Positions 9,974 to 20,232 of a DNA stretch of 23,528 nucleotides are shown here, in pieces. A program made the translations under genes and the position numbers. The notes below the pieces were generated by a model that was given only the letters and a program-made list of their open reading frames with translations, had not been told where the DNA came from and searched no databases. Positions within the stretch are counted from its first letter, which is position 1. Every line of letters starts with the position of its first letter. Source of the stretch: Trebouxia sp. TZW2008 (taxonomy: Eukaryota > Chlorophyta > Trebouxiophyceae > Trebouxiales > Trebouxiaceae); assembly GCA_002118135.1 (NCBI GenBank), contig BDIU01000206.1:1-23528 (forward strand). Reading direction: 5' to 3'.

Positions 9974-12900
9974 ATGTCCAAGAAGAAAGGTACGACCGTG
10001 CCCTTGGACCAATTTCTCAAGCCCGATACCAAGATAACCTCGTGGGCTGAAGAGGACGACTTCGATGCTGACCGTAGGCCCTCTGCTATTCCCTGGCTCA
10101 AATTGCATTCAAAACATGTATTTGCTGCTGACAGAGAAGAATGTACCAAGACCGTCCGTCCCGACAGCAAGTTTGAGATTTGTCTCGCAGTTCCAGCAGC
10201 AGCCCTACCTACAAGGCCTGATGTTCGACCAGCAGCGGCAGCAGAGCCTGCCCCAGGGCCATACGACGACTTGCCTGATCGTCCTCCATACAAAGTCTAC
10301 ATTGGCAATGTGCCATACGAACTGCAGCAAGGGGATGTAGCTGACTTCTTTCAAGGCCTTCAGGTGAAAAAGTCTAGAATGGCTGCACATGTCATCCGTG
10401 ATTTGGCATGTGGACCGCATGCCACAGCAGGTATTGCTTACATTGTTGTGCTGGCTTGCAGATCCGGGACACACATTTCTTGACACACCGTGACACTGGC
10501 AAACTGAAGGGCGTCTTTGTTGAGTTTGGTTCCAAGGAGAATTTGCAGTCTGCTCTGCAGCTAAATGGGCAGGTTGGCTTTCACAATGCAATGCTCAAGC
10601 TGTGCTGCAAGGCATTACAATGCTGCTCCTACCTTACGCAACAGAACTTGTGCCACATGCGCACCTGGCACCTTTGTCAAAATGCCTAACCTCCTGTCAG
10701 TATTTATCATGCTGTCTTTCAAGGTATCACACTTGTGCCTGGGATCGTTCTGAATGTCGCTTTGCCATGCAGAGTGTCTTGGGCCGCTCTCTCAGGATAG
10801 ATGTTGCTGAGGCTAAGCCAGAACGATCTAGAGGTAGGGCTGCCTGCCTGAAAGCCAACACCCAACTGTAACGCAATGCAAGGCTCCATACACAGTGTCA
10901 ACTGAAGCCGGTCCCCAGACGACTTTCAGCTGTGCTATGCAATGCACATGAGTAGCATCACAATGTGTTTCAGCAGCACAGTCTGCGGACGTAGCTGAAT
11001 GATTGTTGAAAGCAGCTCTGTTGTGACAAAGCCCCCTGACTTGCCAACATGTACAGTAGCCATGGCAACTCAGCAAGCCGTCCGCATTTCAGCTGATTTT
11101 GCAGCACAAGCTCATATTCACACATCATTCTTACATGTTGCAGCATTGTATGTTTAAGCATTGCTGACTTGCAGGAGGGTATGGGGACAGGGACCAAGGC
11201 GGGTACGGCTTTGACAGGCCAGACTATGAAAGGTAATGTGCCTTGACCTTCCAGCTAGAACAGTCTCTTGTCGAGGCATCGTCCTTCTCAATTGAAAGCT
11301 TTCAAAAACAGTCATGGATTTGCTGTAGCACAGCATGAAAAGTTGTCAGAGTGGCATGCACCCACTGCCATGATGCTGTATCAAGCAGGCTTGTATCACT
11401 ACTCTTACAGTTTTGTTTGGAAAGGATTGCAAGAGCAGTCCTGTCCAGATTGAGCTGTAAGGCTAGCGATACAAGCTTGACTGATTTAGTAGCGTATGGG
11501 CTTCAGCCAGCACACATGCATTTGTAGTATTCAACTTTGCTCTGTTGCTGCCTACATTGCTGCTCACTGGCAAAGAATGGCAAGCACAGAATTGCATGCA
11601 AAAGTACACAAGGCAATTGAACAGCTACTAACTTGCTATCAGCAACACATTCAATGTGGACAAATGTTCTGAGTAGCTATGTCTGTGCCACATGTGCGCA
11701 AATCAAGCTCCTTGAGACTGGCCACTGCACAATTTGCCATGCCTCCTTTTATGTCTTCAGATCCAGAAGTGGCGGCTACCCTCGTGAGTTCGAGTCCCAA
11801 GGCAGCCGTGGCAGCATGCGTGATGACAGGGGCAGCTTCAATGGCAGGAACCGTGGCGGTGACAGGAGAGGCTTTGGCGGCAACTTTGACCAGGAGGAGA
11901 GACGTGGCAGCTTCAGAGACCGCCCACGCGGGGACTATGGTCAGTGACCTGCCATTCATCCAAAATGTGCAATGCAAAGTTATGCAACATGTGTGAGGTG
12001 GTGCATGAGCTTACTCGACTTGCGCTTCATGTCAAGGATGTGGTGCTGCTAAGGCTGCATGCTGTGTGTCAAAGCAAAGCTGAGGAACCGCTGTTGTGAA
12101 CAACCAACATCTTTCTGTCTATGTGGTTACCTGCATCTAGTCAGCAGCTGCTTTGACTGGTGGTGCTAGCATGACTGTACATATTGCACTGTGTGTCCAG
12201 CCTGAAATATGATGTCCATCACAAGTCCACATGCATTTAACAGCAGAAAATGAAAATGAAGATGACTGGCAGTTGTGCATTCAGGTGGTTTCAGTGGGGC
12301 ACGCGATGAGGGGCAGGGCAGATGGGGCAGAGAAGCCCCTGCTCCAATTGCCAATGCACCAAGCGATGCTCTGTCTGGTATGCTTCCCTATCAAACCCCA
12401 CAGATTGCCTGGCAGTCAGTACAGACAGCAAGCTGACTTTTGACCAACACACACAATTTTCCGCTGTGTTGCGTCTGCATGCTGCATGGCTATCCAAAGA
12501 AGCTGCAGCTTCTGAACAAGTCGTACTGCGCATGCATGCTGGCATATGCACGTGCGTATCAGATTTCCCTCCTATCTCCCAGATGGTATCAGGCTGTGTG
12601 CAGGCTCGCACACACATCAGCATCTGGGTTTACGCATCATCCTGCAGCATGTCCTGGCACTGAGTCTGTCTGAGTGTGCTGGGCAGAACACAACACCTGT
12701 GCTAAACTGCGTGACCTGTTACTCATTGTTACAATGACTCTGTGGTTGTGGCAGGTGGTCCCAAGGGCTCTGACTTGTCTTCAGAGCTGGAGCAGCGCCC
12801 CAGCCTCACCCTTCAGCGCACCCCCAGCTCCCCCTCTGCAGCTGCTAAGCCCAAGGTGGTCACTGTGCTCACTGCTCAAACTCTAGTCACTCAGTAAAAG

Positions 12901-15900
12901 AGCAGAGAAAGAAGTAGCTTCTGTAAATATGCCTGCATATGCACTGGCAGAGCTGGCAGGCAGCATGCAGCTGCCAAAAAGCAAGCTTGCTTGCCATTGC
13001 ATGGCGTATGCATCATTTGGTCATGTTTCTCGCCAGTTTGCTCGACACAACGCTGCAAACCCCCAGCAGATGTCATATGACCATTGTGCTCTTTCTATGA
13101 CAAGCTGAACACGTCGGTTGCAAGGCGTGACACAAGCTACAGCCGATTTTGTCACTCACAATCTGGTTGCTTTGCAGTCCAACCCCTTTGGCAATGCCAA
13201 GCCTGTGGACACAGTTGCCAGGCTGAAGGAGCTTGAGGAGCGTGATGCCAAGCGCAAGGTACAGCCTCCCTTGTACAGTAAAGTTTCTTTGTAAGGACAA
13301 TCTCAATGTAAGGACAACGCCTTTGGTGACCAATTACTGCATACTGACTGCAATGGTGCCTCTGAGTAAGGACAATTCGATGTCAGGACAAGTTTCTTGG
13401 TAACCAAAGCAGTCGTTACAAAAAGATTTCACTGTACCTGACTTGCTCCATTTTGTAAATATTGTAGAGGTTCACTGGTGTGTATTGTCTCACCGTGGCC
13501 AAATCAGGCGCCCTGTGGCTCAAATGGCGCTTTGAACTCTGGTTTCAAGGCACAGCAGGTATCTGGATGCAAAGGTATGCAATGTGCAGCTTGTCAATAT
13601 CTAGTTTAGCTCAAATGAAGCAAACTATGGCTATGCGGTTGCGCATGTGATCGTCCATATGCCACAGCACTTTCAGGCGCAAGTTGCAGGCTGATGTCCT
13701 GGCAAATTAGTATCTTAGTGAAAGCTCAGTCAGCCATGCACCAGACGTGGTTGATCTTTCAGTGCTGCCCAAAGTTGCTGACCCAGGTCTGGACTCACAG
13801 GCAGAAGAAGCTCAGAAGAGGCGAGATGCAGCTGCAGCTGCACCACCTGCTCCTGCTGCTGTTCTCTCTTCCACAGCACAGCAGCCGCAACCAACAGGCC
13901 CCACCAAAATTTTGAAGCCCACTGACCGCCCACAGCAACCTGCAGATGCACAGCAGGCAGAGCAGCCCCAGCAGGCTCAGCAGGCCCAGCAGCAACCAAC
14001 GAAAGCCAATGGCACAGCAGCAGCAGCAGCAGCAGCATCTGCACAGCCGCGTTCTGCTGCTGTACCTGCTGCGCTGCCGCAGCAGTTGCCCAAAGCATCT
14101 GCAGCAGAAGGCGCTGCAGCAGCTGCTCCAGCAGCCAAGCCAGAGGGGCCAAAGACACCAGCCTGGGGCAAGCCCGCTCAAGCCCCTGCAGCTGCTGCTA
14201 AACCTCAGGGCCAAAGTGCTCAACAGCCCTCAGGATCAAGCACTGCTGCTGGTGGTGATCAAGCACAGCCACAGTCAGGCAGTCAGCAGACCTCTCCAAA
14301 TTCAAATGCGGCAACAGCGCAGCAGGCACAGCAGCCAAAGCAGCAGCAGGCTAACCTGTCCCCGCGATCACAAGCAAACACAGGTGGCAGCCAAGCGTCC
14401 AAGGCAGCCCTCAAGGAAGCTTCAGCAGCAGCTGCACCAGCAGCAGCACCAGCACCAGCACCAGCACCAGCAGCTGCTGCCAAGCCAGAGAGGAAAGCAT
14501 GGGGCAAGCCAGGCGAGACCCCCAATGCCTGGGGTAAGCCCAGGACCCCTGCTGCCACCCCCCCTCAACCCCAGGACAAATCTACAGCCCAAACTGACAC
14601 CCTCCCTGCTGTAGCACAGCAGCCAGAAGTGCAAGCTGCACTGCACGGCCTGTCTCAACCCAACACACAAGCCACTTCAACCAGCAGTCAGGGCGCTGCA
14701 AACGCTGCTGTTGCTTTGGGTGATGTCAACAAACCAGCAGCATCAACAGCAGCTCCTGCAGCAGGCTCGGCCCCAGATCTAAGCAGCCAGCAGACTGAAG
14801 CTAAGCCCAGTACTGATGCTGGTCAGTCTGCTGGTTCTGGAGCCAAACCAGCAACGCTGCCACTGCCAAACCGTGCTCAGCAGGGCAGGCAACAGCAGCA
14901 TCAGCAGCAGCAACAGCGGGGGCCGCCTAGCCGGCCACAGTCCTTTGCTACAGCAGCTGGGGAGGCTGCTGCTTCAACTTCTGCACCATCACAGCAGGAG
15001 TCTGCTGGCCAGCAAGACGGTAACGTTTCCCTCTTTGTTGACCGTCGCTTTTTGCCTCCCAAATTTCATTTACCTGTATGATCATGGCATTGGTGTCTTG
15101 AACTCAGATTGTGCTGCTGGCAGGTGACTAATGTTTGCCTCTGTGTTGCAGTAGAGTCCACTTGCAGGACTCTGAATCTGTTCCTGTGCCATAAACCGTT
15201 GTGGGTGCAGGGTGGGTGGAGGTCGGCACCCGAGGTGGTGCAGGGCAGGAGGGGGGCGCAGGCCCCTTTGATTCCAGTAGGGGCCGGGGCAGGGGGCGCG
15301 GCAGGGGCAGAGGGCGCTTTGATTCAGACCAATCTTCAGGCAGAGGCCCTGCAGATAGATCTGCTGGGCGTGGGCCAGGTAGCCACCCAATTCAAGCCTA
15401 TAGGCTCTGATGTTTGCAATAGTGTTGACATTTCCTGGCCACATGCCAAATGTTGTGTGGCACAAGTCTCATCTTGTCAGGCCAGCCTGTGCATGGCGTC
15501 ACAGTAAGGCCATGTGATGTCTGGGCATGGGTCAACTAGGCATTGCTCCTTGTATTTGGCATCTGTCAGTACAATGTAAAGTTTTAGGTTACCACATGAT
15601 CAAACTGGTTGGACACAGTTGATTGCTTCTGTACGTACCTAGATGGGCCTGCTGAGCCTGCCTAGCCCACGTCTAGAATGAATGAATGTATGTATGTATG
15701 TATGAATGAATGAATGAATGAATGAATGAATGAATGAATGAATGAATGAATGAATGAATGAAGGAAGGAATGAATGAATGAATGAAGTGGAGACGCTGCC
15801 TTGAGATCCTGCTCATGCATTCCTTCCTTGCATTACAAGTGCGTTTGGTGCTGCAGTATGCTCATTCTGCACATATCAATGGCAGACAGATTATTTTCGT

Positions 15901-17999
15901 GCTTGTTCGCGCCAAAAGTTGCTTTCTAATATTGCTTTCTGAATATAGCACTGGTATATCTGTGACCAGCACATCATCCATAAACCCTGTGGGACCAGGC
16001 AATCACGGAAGTCAAGCAGAGTGAAACGCGGACTTGAGCTCATCTTGTAATGCAGGGAGGGGTCGCGGTGGACGGTTTGAGGGGCAGAGAGGGGGTGGCC
16101 GCAGCCAAAGCAGGGGTCCCCCCCACCAGCCCCAACAACCCAGCAACCCTCAAACTCAAGTGGCTCCTCCACCAGGCCTCCAACAAGGTGAACATTTGTT
16201 TCAATGCTCCTCTGGGCTTCAAGTACTGGTCATACTGCTATCCGTTCACTGTGTCCTTCCCCTGGCTTACAACTGTTGTCGGCACGGCTGGTTGTATTGT
16301 TCCAGTAAGCCTCCAACAAGGTGACTGGCTGTTTGTAGTACTGCTGTCCTAGGCTGCACTTGCTGTTCACGTTGCTGTCTGCATTGTTGCTTCAATTGCA
16401 ATTTGCATTGCGACTTACATTGCTATCTGTACTGCTGTTTGCATTGTGCAGTGTAGAATAGCTTCCAAGCGCTGGCTGCATTGTCTATTGTGACTGCTTC
16501 GTGAGACCTTTGCTTTGTTTCGCGTTGAATGCTAGTACACAGGTTTTCATGCAAAGTCCTCAACAGCATGGTATGCTGCAGTGCAGTGTAAAATTGCTTC
16601 CAAGGGCTGGCTGCATTGTCTATTGTGACTGCTTTGTGAGACTTTCGTTTTGATTTGCGTTGAATGCTAGTACACAGGTTTTCATGCAAAGTCCTCAACA
16701 GCATGGTATGCTGCAGAATAGGTCCTGCTTTGAATGGTGCCTCATGTGCAAAACTGTACTAAGCCGTGCAGGCTGACCTGAGCGGCTGTGTACAGCTTTG
16801 TCATAGTTGCAGTCCATCAGTACTGCATTGCCGTCCGGCTGCCAAACAGTCACATGCACTGCCTGCATTTCTTGTTAGAAGGTTATTTTGGATATGAGTC
16901 ATAAGTGAGCCCATTGGCTGCCTTTTGGCTTTGATCCAAAATAATCTTCTCAACAGGGACATGCATGCAGCTGCTGACATTTGGATTGCCTAGATTGGAT
17001 GTGCCAAGTCTTTCATGCCGCATAAGCAGGCTCTGCACTCACTTCAGCAACAATAAAGCTGACCCTGCAGGGAATGGGTAGATCTGATTCCCTTTTCCTT
17101 GCAGGTGACATGTCCAGTAGCATGCTTTGACCAAGGGGTGGATTGGCAGTGAGCAATGTCCATCATATAGTAGGATTCTGTACCCAGTGGTATACTTGTT
17201 GCAGGCGGCGGGGAGGCAGTTGAGGAGGGGTGGGAGCAGTCAGGTAGGGCAGGCGGCGCCAGGGCAGGACGTTCTGCTGGCAAAGCCCCTGGTGCAGGCA
17301 ACGTGCTGCAGCGGCCAGACAGCACTACTGGAGCTTGGGGCAACGTCAGACCAACTCAAGCAATGTCTGCACCTCAGGTGACTTTGTAACATACTGATGA
17401 GCATTGTCAGGTTGAGCATTAGATGTCCATTCGATGATGCTCAGAACAAGCCAGCCTGGCGAGACAAGACTTGTGCCACAAACCTAGCACTCTTGCTGGA
17501 AAGTGTATCAAAAGTTATTGTTATAATTACTGTTGTCAGGCCGGGCTAAGTAATTGCTGCACCTCAGGTGGTTTTGTGATTTGTGAACATGTCACAGTCT
17601 GTTGCGCCACTTCTCCATGACTGCACATGATTACTGAACAATGTTGCATACATCTTATTGACACCTTGGTTGACTGCAAATGCATGTTCTGGTCAAGTTG
17701 ACTGCCAGCATCAGTGTGATACTATTGCACCTGGTCATGAGAGCACAGCATCATCTGTTGGGCACTGTCATGCATGGAGGATGCTAGTTGGCATGTCAGC
17801 CAGAAGCTGCTTTTACTCAAGTGCGCAGTTCAACTTGTGGAGCTGCTCTAGCTACTTGAGTGCGATGCAATCAGTACCGTATCAAAATGCCGATACTTTG
17901 ATGTGCCTGCAGACGCGCCCTCCACCTGGTTTGACACCTCAGCCAGAGCCTCAACATTCAGAGGCTACCAACCCATTTGATCTTCTGGGCGACAGTTGA
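9974..17999 (+). CDS. eIF4B: eIF4B-like translation initiation factor (RRM, RGG boxes, WGKP repeats), 14 exons
   Basis: RNA-binding factor; eIF4B family members stimulate the eIF4A helicase during mRNA recruitment to the 40S subunit in the cytosol. Exons: 9974-10073, 10191-10363, 10462-10572, 10773-10833, 11175-11232, 11761-11939, 12285-12377, 12755-12855, 13178-13258, 13801-15019, 15211-15378, 16056-16187, 17205-17377, 17913-17999. They total 2736 bases, 911 aa. Order: N-terminus MSKKKGTTVPLDQFL and SWAEEDDFD as in animal/yeast eIF4B; RRM at about 63-145 with RNP2 VYIGNV; G/R/D-rich region (149-258); the hallmark SNPFGNAKPVDT and a charged helix (293-335); an Ala/Gln/Pro-rich region to 725 with three WGKP motifs; RGG boxes (726-860) including RGRGRGRGRGR; and C-terminus NPFDLLGDS. 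The start ATG follows GGCATCACAAG. Each junction was chosen by matching phase and local composition. Exons 5-7 and 11-13 are low-complexity, so small errors are most likely there. Confidence 0.87.
10074..10190 (+). other. 117-base eIF4B intron that is open in frame
   Basis: The intron starts GTAGGC and ends GATTTGTCTCGCAG. Removal joins the SWAEEDDFDAD part to LPAAALPTRPD before the RRM, as in other eIF4B proteins. Its length is a multiple of three and it has no in-frame stop, so retention would insert 39 residues instead of ending translation. The boundary is inferred from family similarity. An alternative acceptor (GCTGCTGACAG, ending 10134) would break the frame to the RRM. Confidence 0.55.
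13274..13436. mobile_element. 159-bp pogo/Tc1-mariner-like MITE in an eIF4B intron
   Basis: The element spans 13276-13434 and is flanked by TA on both sides (13274-13275 and 13435-13436). The left end CAGTAAAGTTTCTTTGTAA and the inverted right end CAGTGAAATCTTTTTGTAA match at 18 of the first 23 positions. A second inner inverted pair CTTTGGTGACCAA / CTTTGGTTACCAA follows. TAAGGACAA-type words recur inside with a spacing of about 74 bases. TA target duplication and CAGT-type ends are typical of the Tc1/mariner-pogo superfamily. No transposase is encoded, so it is non-autonomous. Confidence 0.75.
14018..14038 (+). repeat. GCA/CAG trinucleotide tract coding for polyalanine
   Basis: An uninterrupted run of AGC-register triplets lies in eIF4B exon 10, read as Ala in the coding frame. 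A related GCACCA hexamer run at about 14440-14475 encodes alternating Ala-Pro. Such tracts vary in length by replication slippage. Both alternative frames stay open across this region for the same reason. Confidence 0.7.
15611..15786 (+). mobile_element. Short dispersed element with GAAT/GTAT-type tail, copy A
   Basis: A body of about 65 bases (GGACACAGTTGATTGC..., GCTGAGCCTGCCTAGC) is followed by a tetranucleotide tract of AATG and TATG units from about 15676 to 15786. The same body recurs at 22522-22606 in the same orientation, again followed by GAATGAAGGAATGAAG. A conserved short body directly preceding a simple-repeat tail is what a SINE or a 5'-truncated non-LTR element looks like. It lies in the eIF4B intron between exons 11 and 12. 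Confidence 0.5.
15676..15786. repeat. Tetranucleotide microsatellite (AATG/TATG)n
   Basis: About 110 bases of tandem four-base units: first AATG, then TATG, then a long AATG run with one AAGG interruption. It is intronic and immediately follows the dispersed-element body, so it is best read as that element's tail expanded by slippage. Confidence 0.9.
16447..16716. repeat. Two 135-base tandem repeats in an eIF4B intron
   Basis: Unit 1 is 16447-16581 and unit 2 is 16582-16716. Both contain CTGGCTGCATTGTCTATTGT and end with the same long stretch through CTCAACAGCATGGTATGCTG. Only a few substitutions distinguish them, so the duplication is fairly recent. The region just before it (about 16355-16446) is itself made of diverged GCATTGCTGT-like words. 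Confidence 0.85.
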
Positions 18000-18179
18000 T
18001 GACCCAAGTTTCTTTTGAAGCCTGTTCTCCAGCTGACAAGTGACAATCAATGCATGCACAAGTCGGCAGGCTGTACTTGACCAGTTTTGAAGTGACAAAA
18101 TTGTTCTACAGCTTACATGCTTTGTGTGCTGCAGTGTCTGGTGTGCATGTTTTTGCAAAATGCAAATGCAACATGTGCA

Positions 18180-18184
18180 TGTAA
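18180..18184 (+). terminator. Candidate poly(A) signal TGTAA for eIF4B
   Basis: TGTAA lies 181 bases after the eIF4B stop codon on the sense strand, a reasonable distance for a green-algal 3' UTR. There is no other support. Confidence 0.4.
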
Positions 18185-18493
18185 GCAGTACGTTGAGTGA
18201 CAAGTTCTCTATCTTGCAACAGAATGCCTGCATTGCGCGATGGCTGCAGAAGACCTAAGATTCAGAATCTGTTCGCTGACAGCGTGTAGCAAGGTGTGTA
18301 TATCAAGTGTCTTTTGTCTGCCATGTCAAAATGTCATGCAGCTCTGTGGCTTGAGAGTTTGTCCAATGCTGTGGGGTCGCAACTCTGGTTGCAAATAAAT
18401 CAATGCCAATTTGCAGACGGTCCCGTCGAGCGATGCAAAGACTCATTGTGCAGTGCAGAGCACCAGCAGAGTGGCCTGATCATCAGTTACGCA

Positions 18494-18527
18494 GTACATC
18501 ACGTCACAAAGTACATCACGTCACAAA
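18494..18527. repeat. Perfect 17-base tandem duplication containing CACGTCA
   Basis: GTACATCACGTCACAAA occurs twice back to back (18494-18510 and 18511-18527) without mismatch. Each unit contains CACGTCA, similar to plant bZIP (ACGT-core) sites, but the location between two convergent 3' ends argues against a promoter role. Confidence 0.9.
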
Positions 18528-18596
18528 GAAGCCCAGTCGGTACTGTACATAAGCATGATGATTACTAGACTGAGCCTTTCAATAGGCTGATGCTGC

Positions 18597-18601
18597 TTAC
18601 A
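18597..18601 (-). terminator. Candidate poly(A) signal TGTAA for the PAP2 gene
   Basis: On the minus strand TGTAA lies 153 bases after the PAP2 stop codon. It is a short motif supported only by position. Confidence 0.35.
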
Positions 18602-18753
18602 AGGCAATAGTACTGAGCATGGCATGCATCGTTTGTTCAACCAGAAACAGTAGCAAAACACCACCTGAATGCAGTGACCACGATCAGCAGGGCAACCAGC
18701 ACTTGCTGTACCACAAAGGAACAAACACAAGAACAACAAGCATATTCAGTACA

Positions 18754-20232
18754 TCAGGTGATGGTGCTCAGGTCTGCCACACTTTCAGGTCCCCTGACAC
18801 GCCCATCAGCTGTGGCTCTGATTTCAGTTGGCCGCGACAAGGCATCAATCTCATGTACATTGTGCATTACCACGTACTTGTGCAGGCATGTGCTCCTTGT
18901 GGCATATATAAGAGCAAACGAAAAGCCCAGAATCCAGCCCCCCAGAATGTCTGAGATGTTGTGCTTGTTATCAGTGAACCTGCTGACGCCAACAGCCCAT
19001 ACCCAGGTGAAGTTAAGCAGCATCCACATGAGGTACAGGCCGTGTCCCAGCTCACGCAGATACCTACGGCCTCCCCTCCACCCAGTCTTCTTGGACAGTC
19101 CCATGAATGCAGCATCCCCTCCCCTGATGTATCCTGCACCACAAGACCAACGCCATGTTGACTGTACAGTCAAAGCATATATTGCTAGCCGCTGTGTGAA
19201 ATGGATGAACATTCGTTTGGTGGCGAGATGCTGGCTTGGAGGATGCGCCCTGCTTTGCAATACGGACAGTGTCAGCAGGTCGTGGAGGTCAGCAGTTGCT
19301 AAACAGAAGTAATGGCTGTGATCATGCTATGCTTGGTCTTTGGCAAGACAGTTGCTGGTATTATTATTCAGCTGCTGCCAGCAATCTCAAAAGAGCATTG
19401 ATGAGCAGTTGCTGACTGAGTTGTCAACACCAGCATAAACACTATGCGGCTTGTTGCTCACCAAGCAAGCCTCACCTGCCCAAATGAGATAGCAGATGTT
19501 GTAACCAGCAATAGCTGAGCTGGTGGAGCTGTGACCTGAGCAAAAGCTCTTCCTTCCATCCTTCTCATAGGCCGAGGTACACGCCACAGTTGATGCAACA
19601 CCCAATGACACCGCACCATTTGTCCAGTCCACATTTGGCTCACACTGCTGAAAGAAATCAGGTCTGAGCCTGCCTGCTGCCATTTTGGTGGACTCTGTGA
19701 AGCACTCCACAGTGGCAAAAGCACAGATGCAGTCCAGCAGGAAGTGCATGGTGGTTGCCACAGCGTTTGTGATGTGCCAATTCTCCAGCCGGTACACAAA
19801 GAACTCATAGGAAATGAGGGAGATGATAAGAAGAGCGAATGACACCAGGACTGCTGCAGCGGCAGGCACTGTGTCTCCTCCACTGATATAGCTGATTGAG
19901 GCGTCATACAGGAAGAAAGGGCGGTGCCTAGGCTCTGATGTCCAGTGAATGATGCCAAGCGCTATGATGATGATAAGTGCAAAGAAAGCTGTGCCATAGT
20001 GCTGTGCTCTGAAGCAGAAACCCCAGTCAATGTCACGGACGCGCCAACTGCCAGATGCAGCTGTGCCACGCCTCTCAGTGTGCGTCAGGCTCAGGCTGGC
20101 TTCAAGACTGCCCCTGCCGTATCTGGAGTAAGGATCCAGGCTAGTTGCATTGGATGGCTTCTCAAAGCGTGCACTTCCACCAATCAAGGGTGGGGGCTTC
20201 CTTTTCGGAGAGTCGCTTTGTTCAGGAGCCAT
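18754..20232 (-). CDS. LPP: PAP2-family lipid phosphate phosphatase, two exons
   Basis: Integral membrane phosphatase of the PAP2/lipid phosphate phosphatase family, which dephosphorylates substrates such as phosphatidic acid. Exons on the minus strand: 20232-19476 and 19133-18754, joined in phase 1, 378 aa. All three signature motifs are present: K-x6-RP as KMAAGRLRP (K183-P191), CSGH (231-234; the usual P is C) and SR-x5-H-x3-D as SRFTDNKHNISD (303-314) with the catalytic histidines H234 and H310. Six hydrophobic segments fit the family: about 81-97, 122-146, 153-177, 236-252, 284-302 and 312-331. The first 75 residues are a Ser/Pro-rich, probably cytosolic tail; the last 45 are polar. ATG 20232 is chosen because it is the first ATG in the open frame and has context CAATCATGGC. 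Acceptor GTCTTGTGGTGCAG is strong. The exact lipid substrate cannot be told. Confidence 0.9.

Larger units (their letters stand above)
18000..18753. other. Convergent intergenic region between eIF4B and the PAP2 gene
   Basis: No gene is recognised here. It holds the two facing 3' UTRs, a plus-strand TGTAA at 18180, a minus-strand TGTAA at 18597-18601, and a perfect 17-base tandem duplication at 18494-18527. Confidence 0.6.

Noticed and set aside
11785..11800. tRNA-like B box (GTTCGAGTCC)
   Set aside because: It lies in the eIF4B coding exon as codons for REFES, and there is no A box or acceptor stem around it.
13946..14614. Long overlapping Gln-rich frame on the plus strand and several Leu/Cys-rich frames on the minus strand
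   Set aside because: They are by-products of the GCA/CAG-rich eIF4B exon, in which most frames lack stops. The Ala frame alone joins in phase to the conserved NPFGNAKPVDT exon and the RGG exons.
15109..15507. Alternative frame across the RGG exon, open for 132 codons
   Set aside because: The competing frame gives RGRGRGRGRGR and fits phase 1 at both splice sites, in keeping with the neighbouring RGG exons.
15676..15786. Tetranucleotide tract as a CRISPR-like or regulatory array
   Set aside because: It is a simple uninterrupted microsatellite without spacers, best explained as the tail of the dispersed element.
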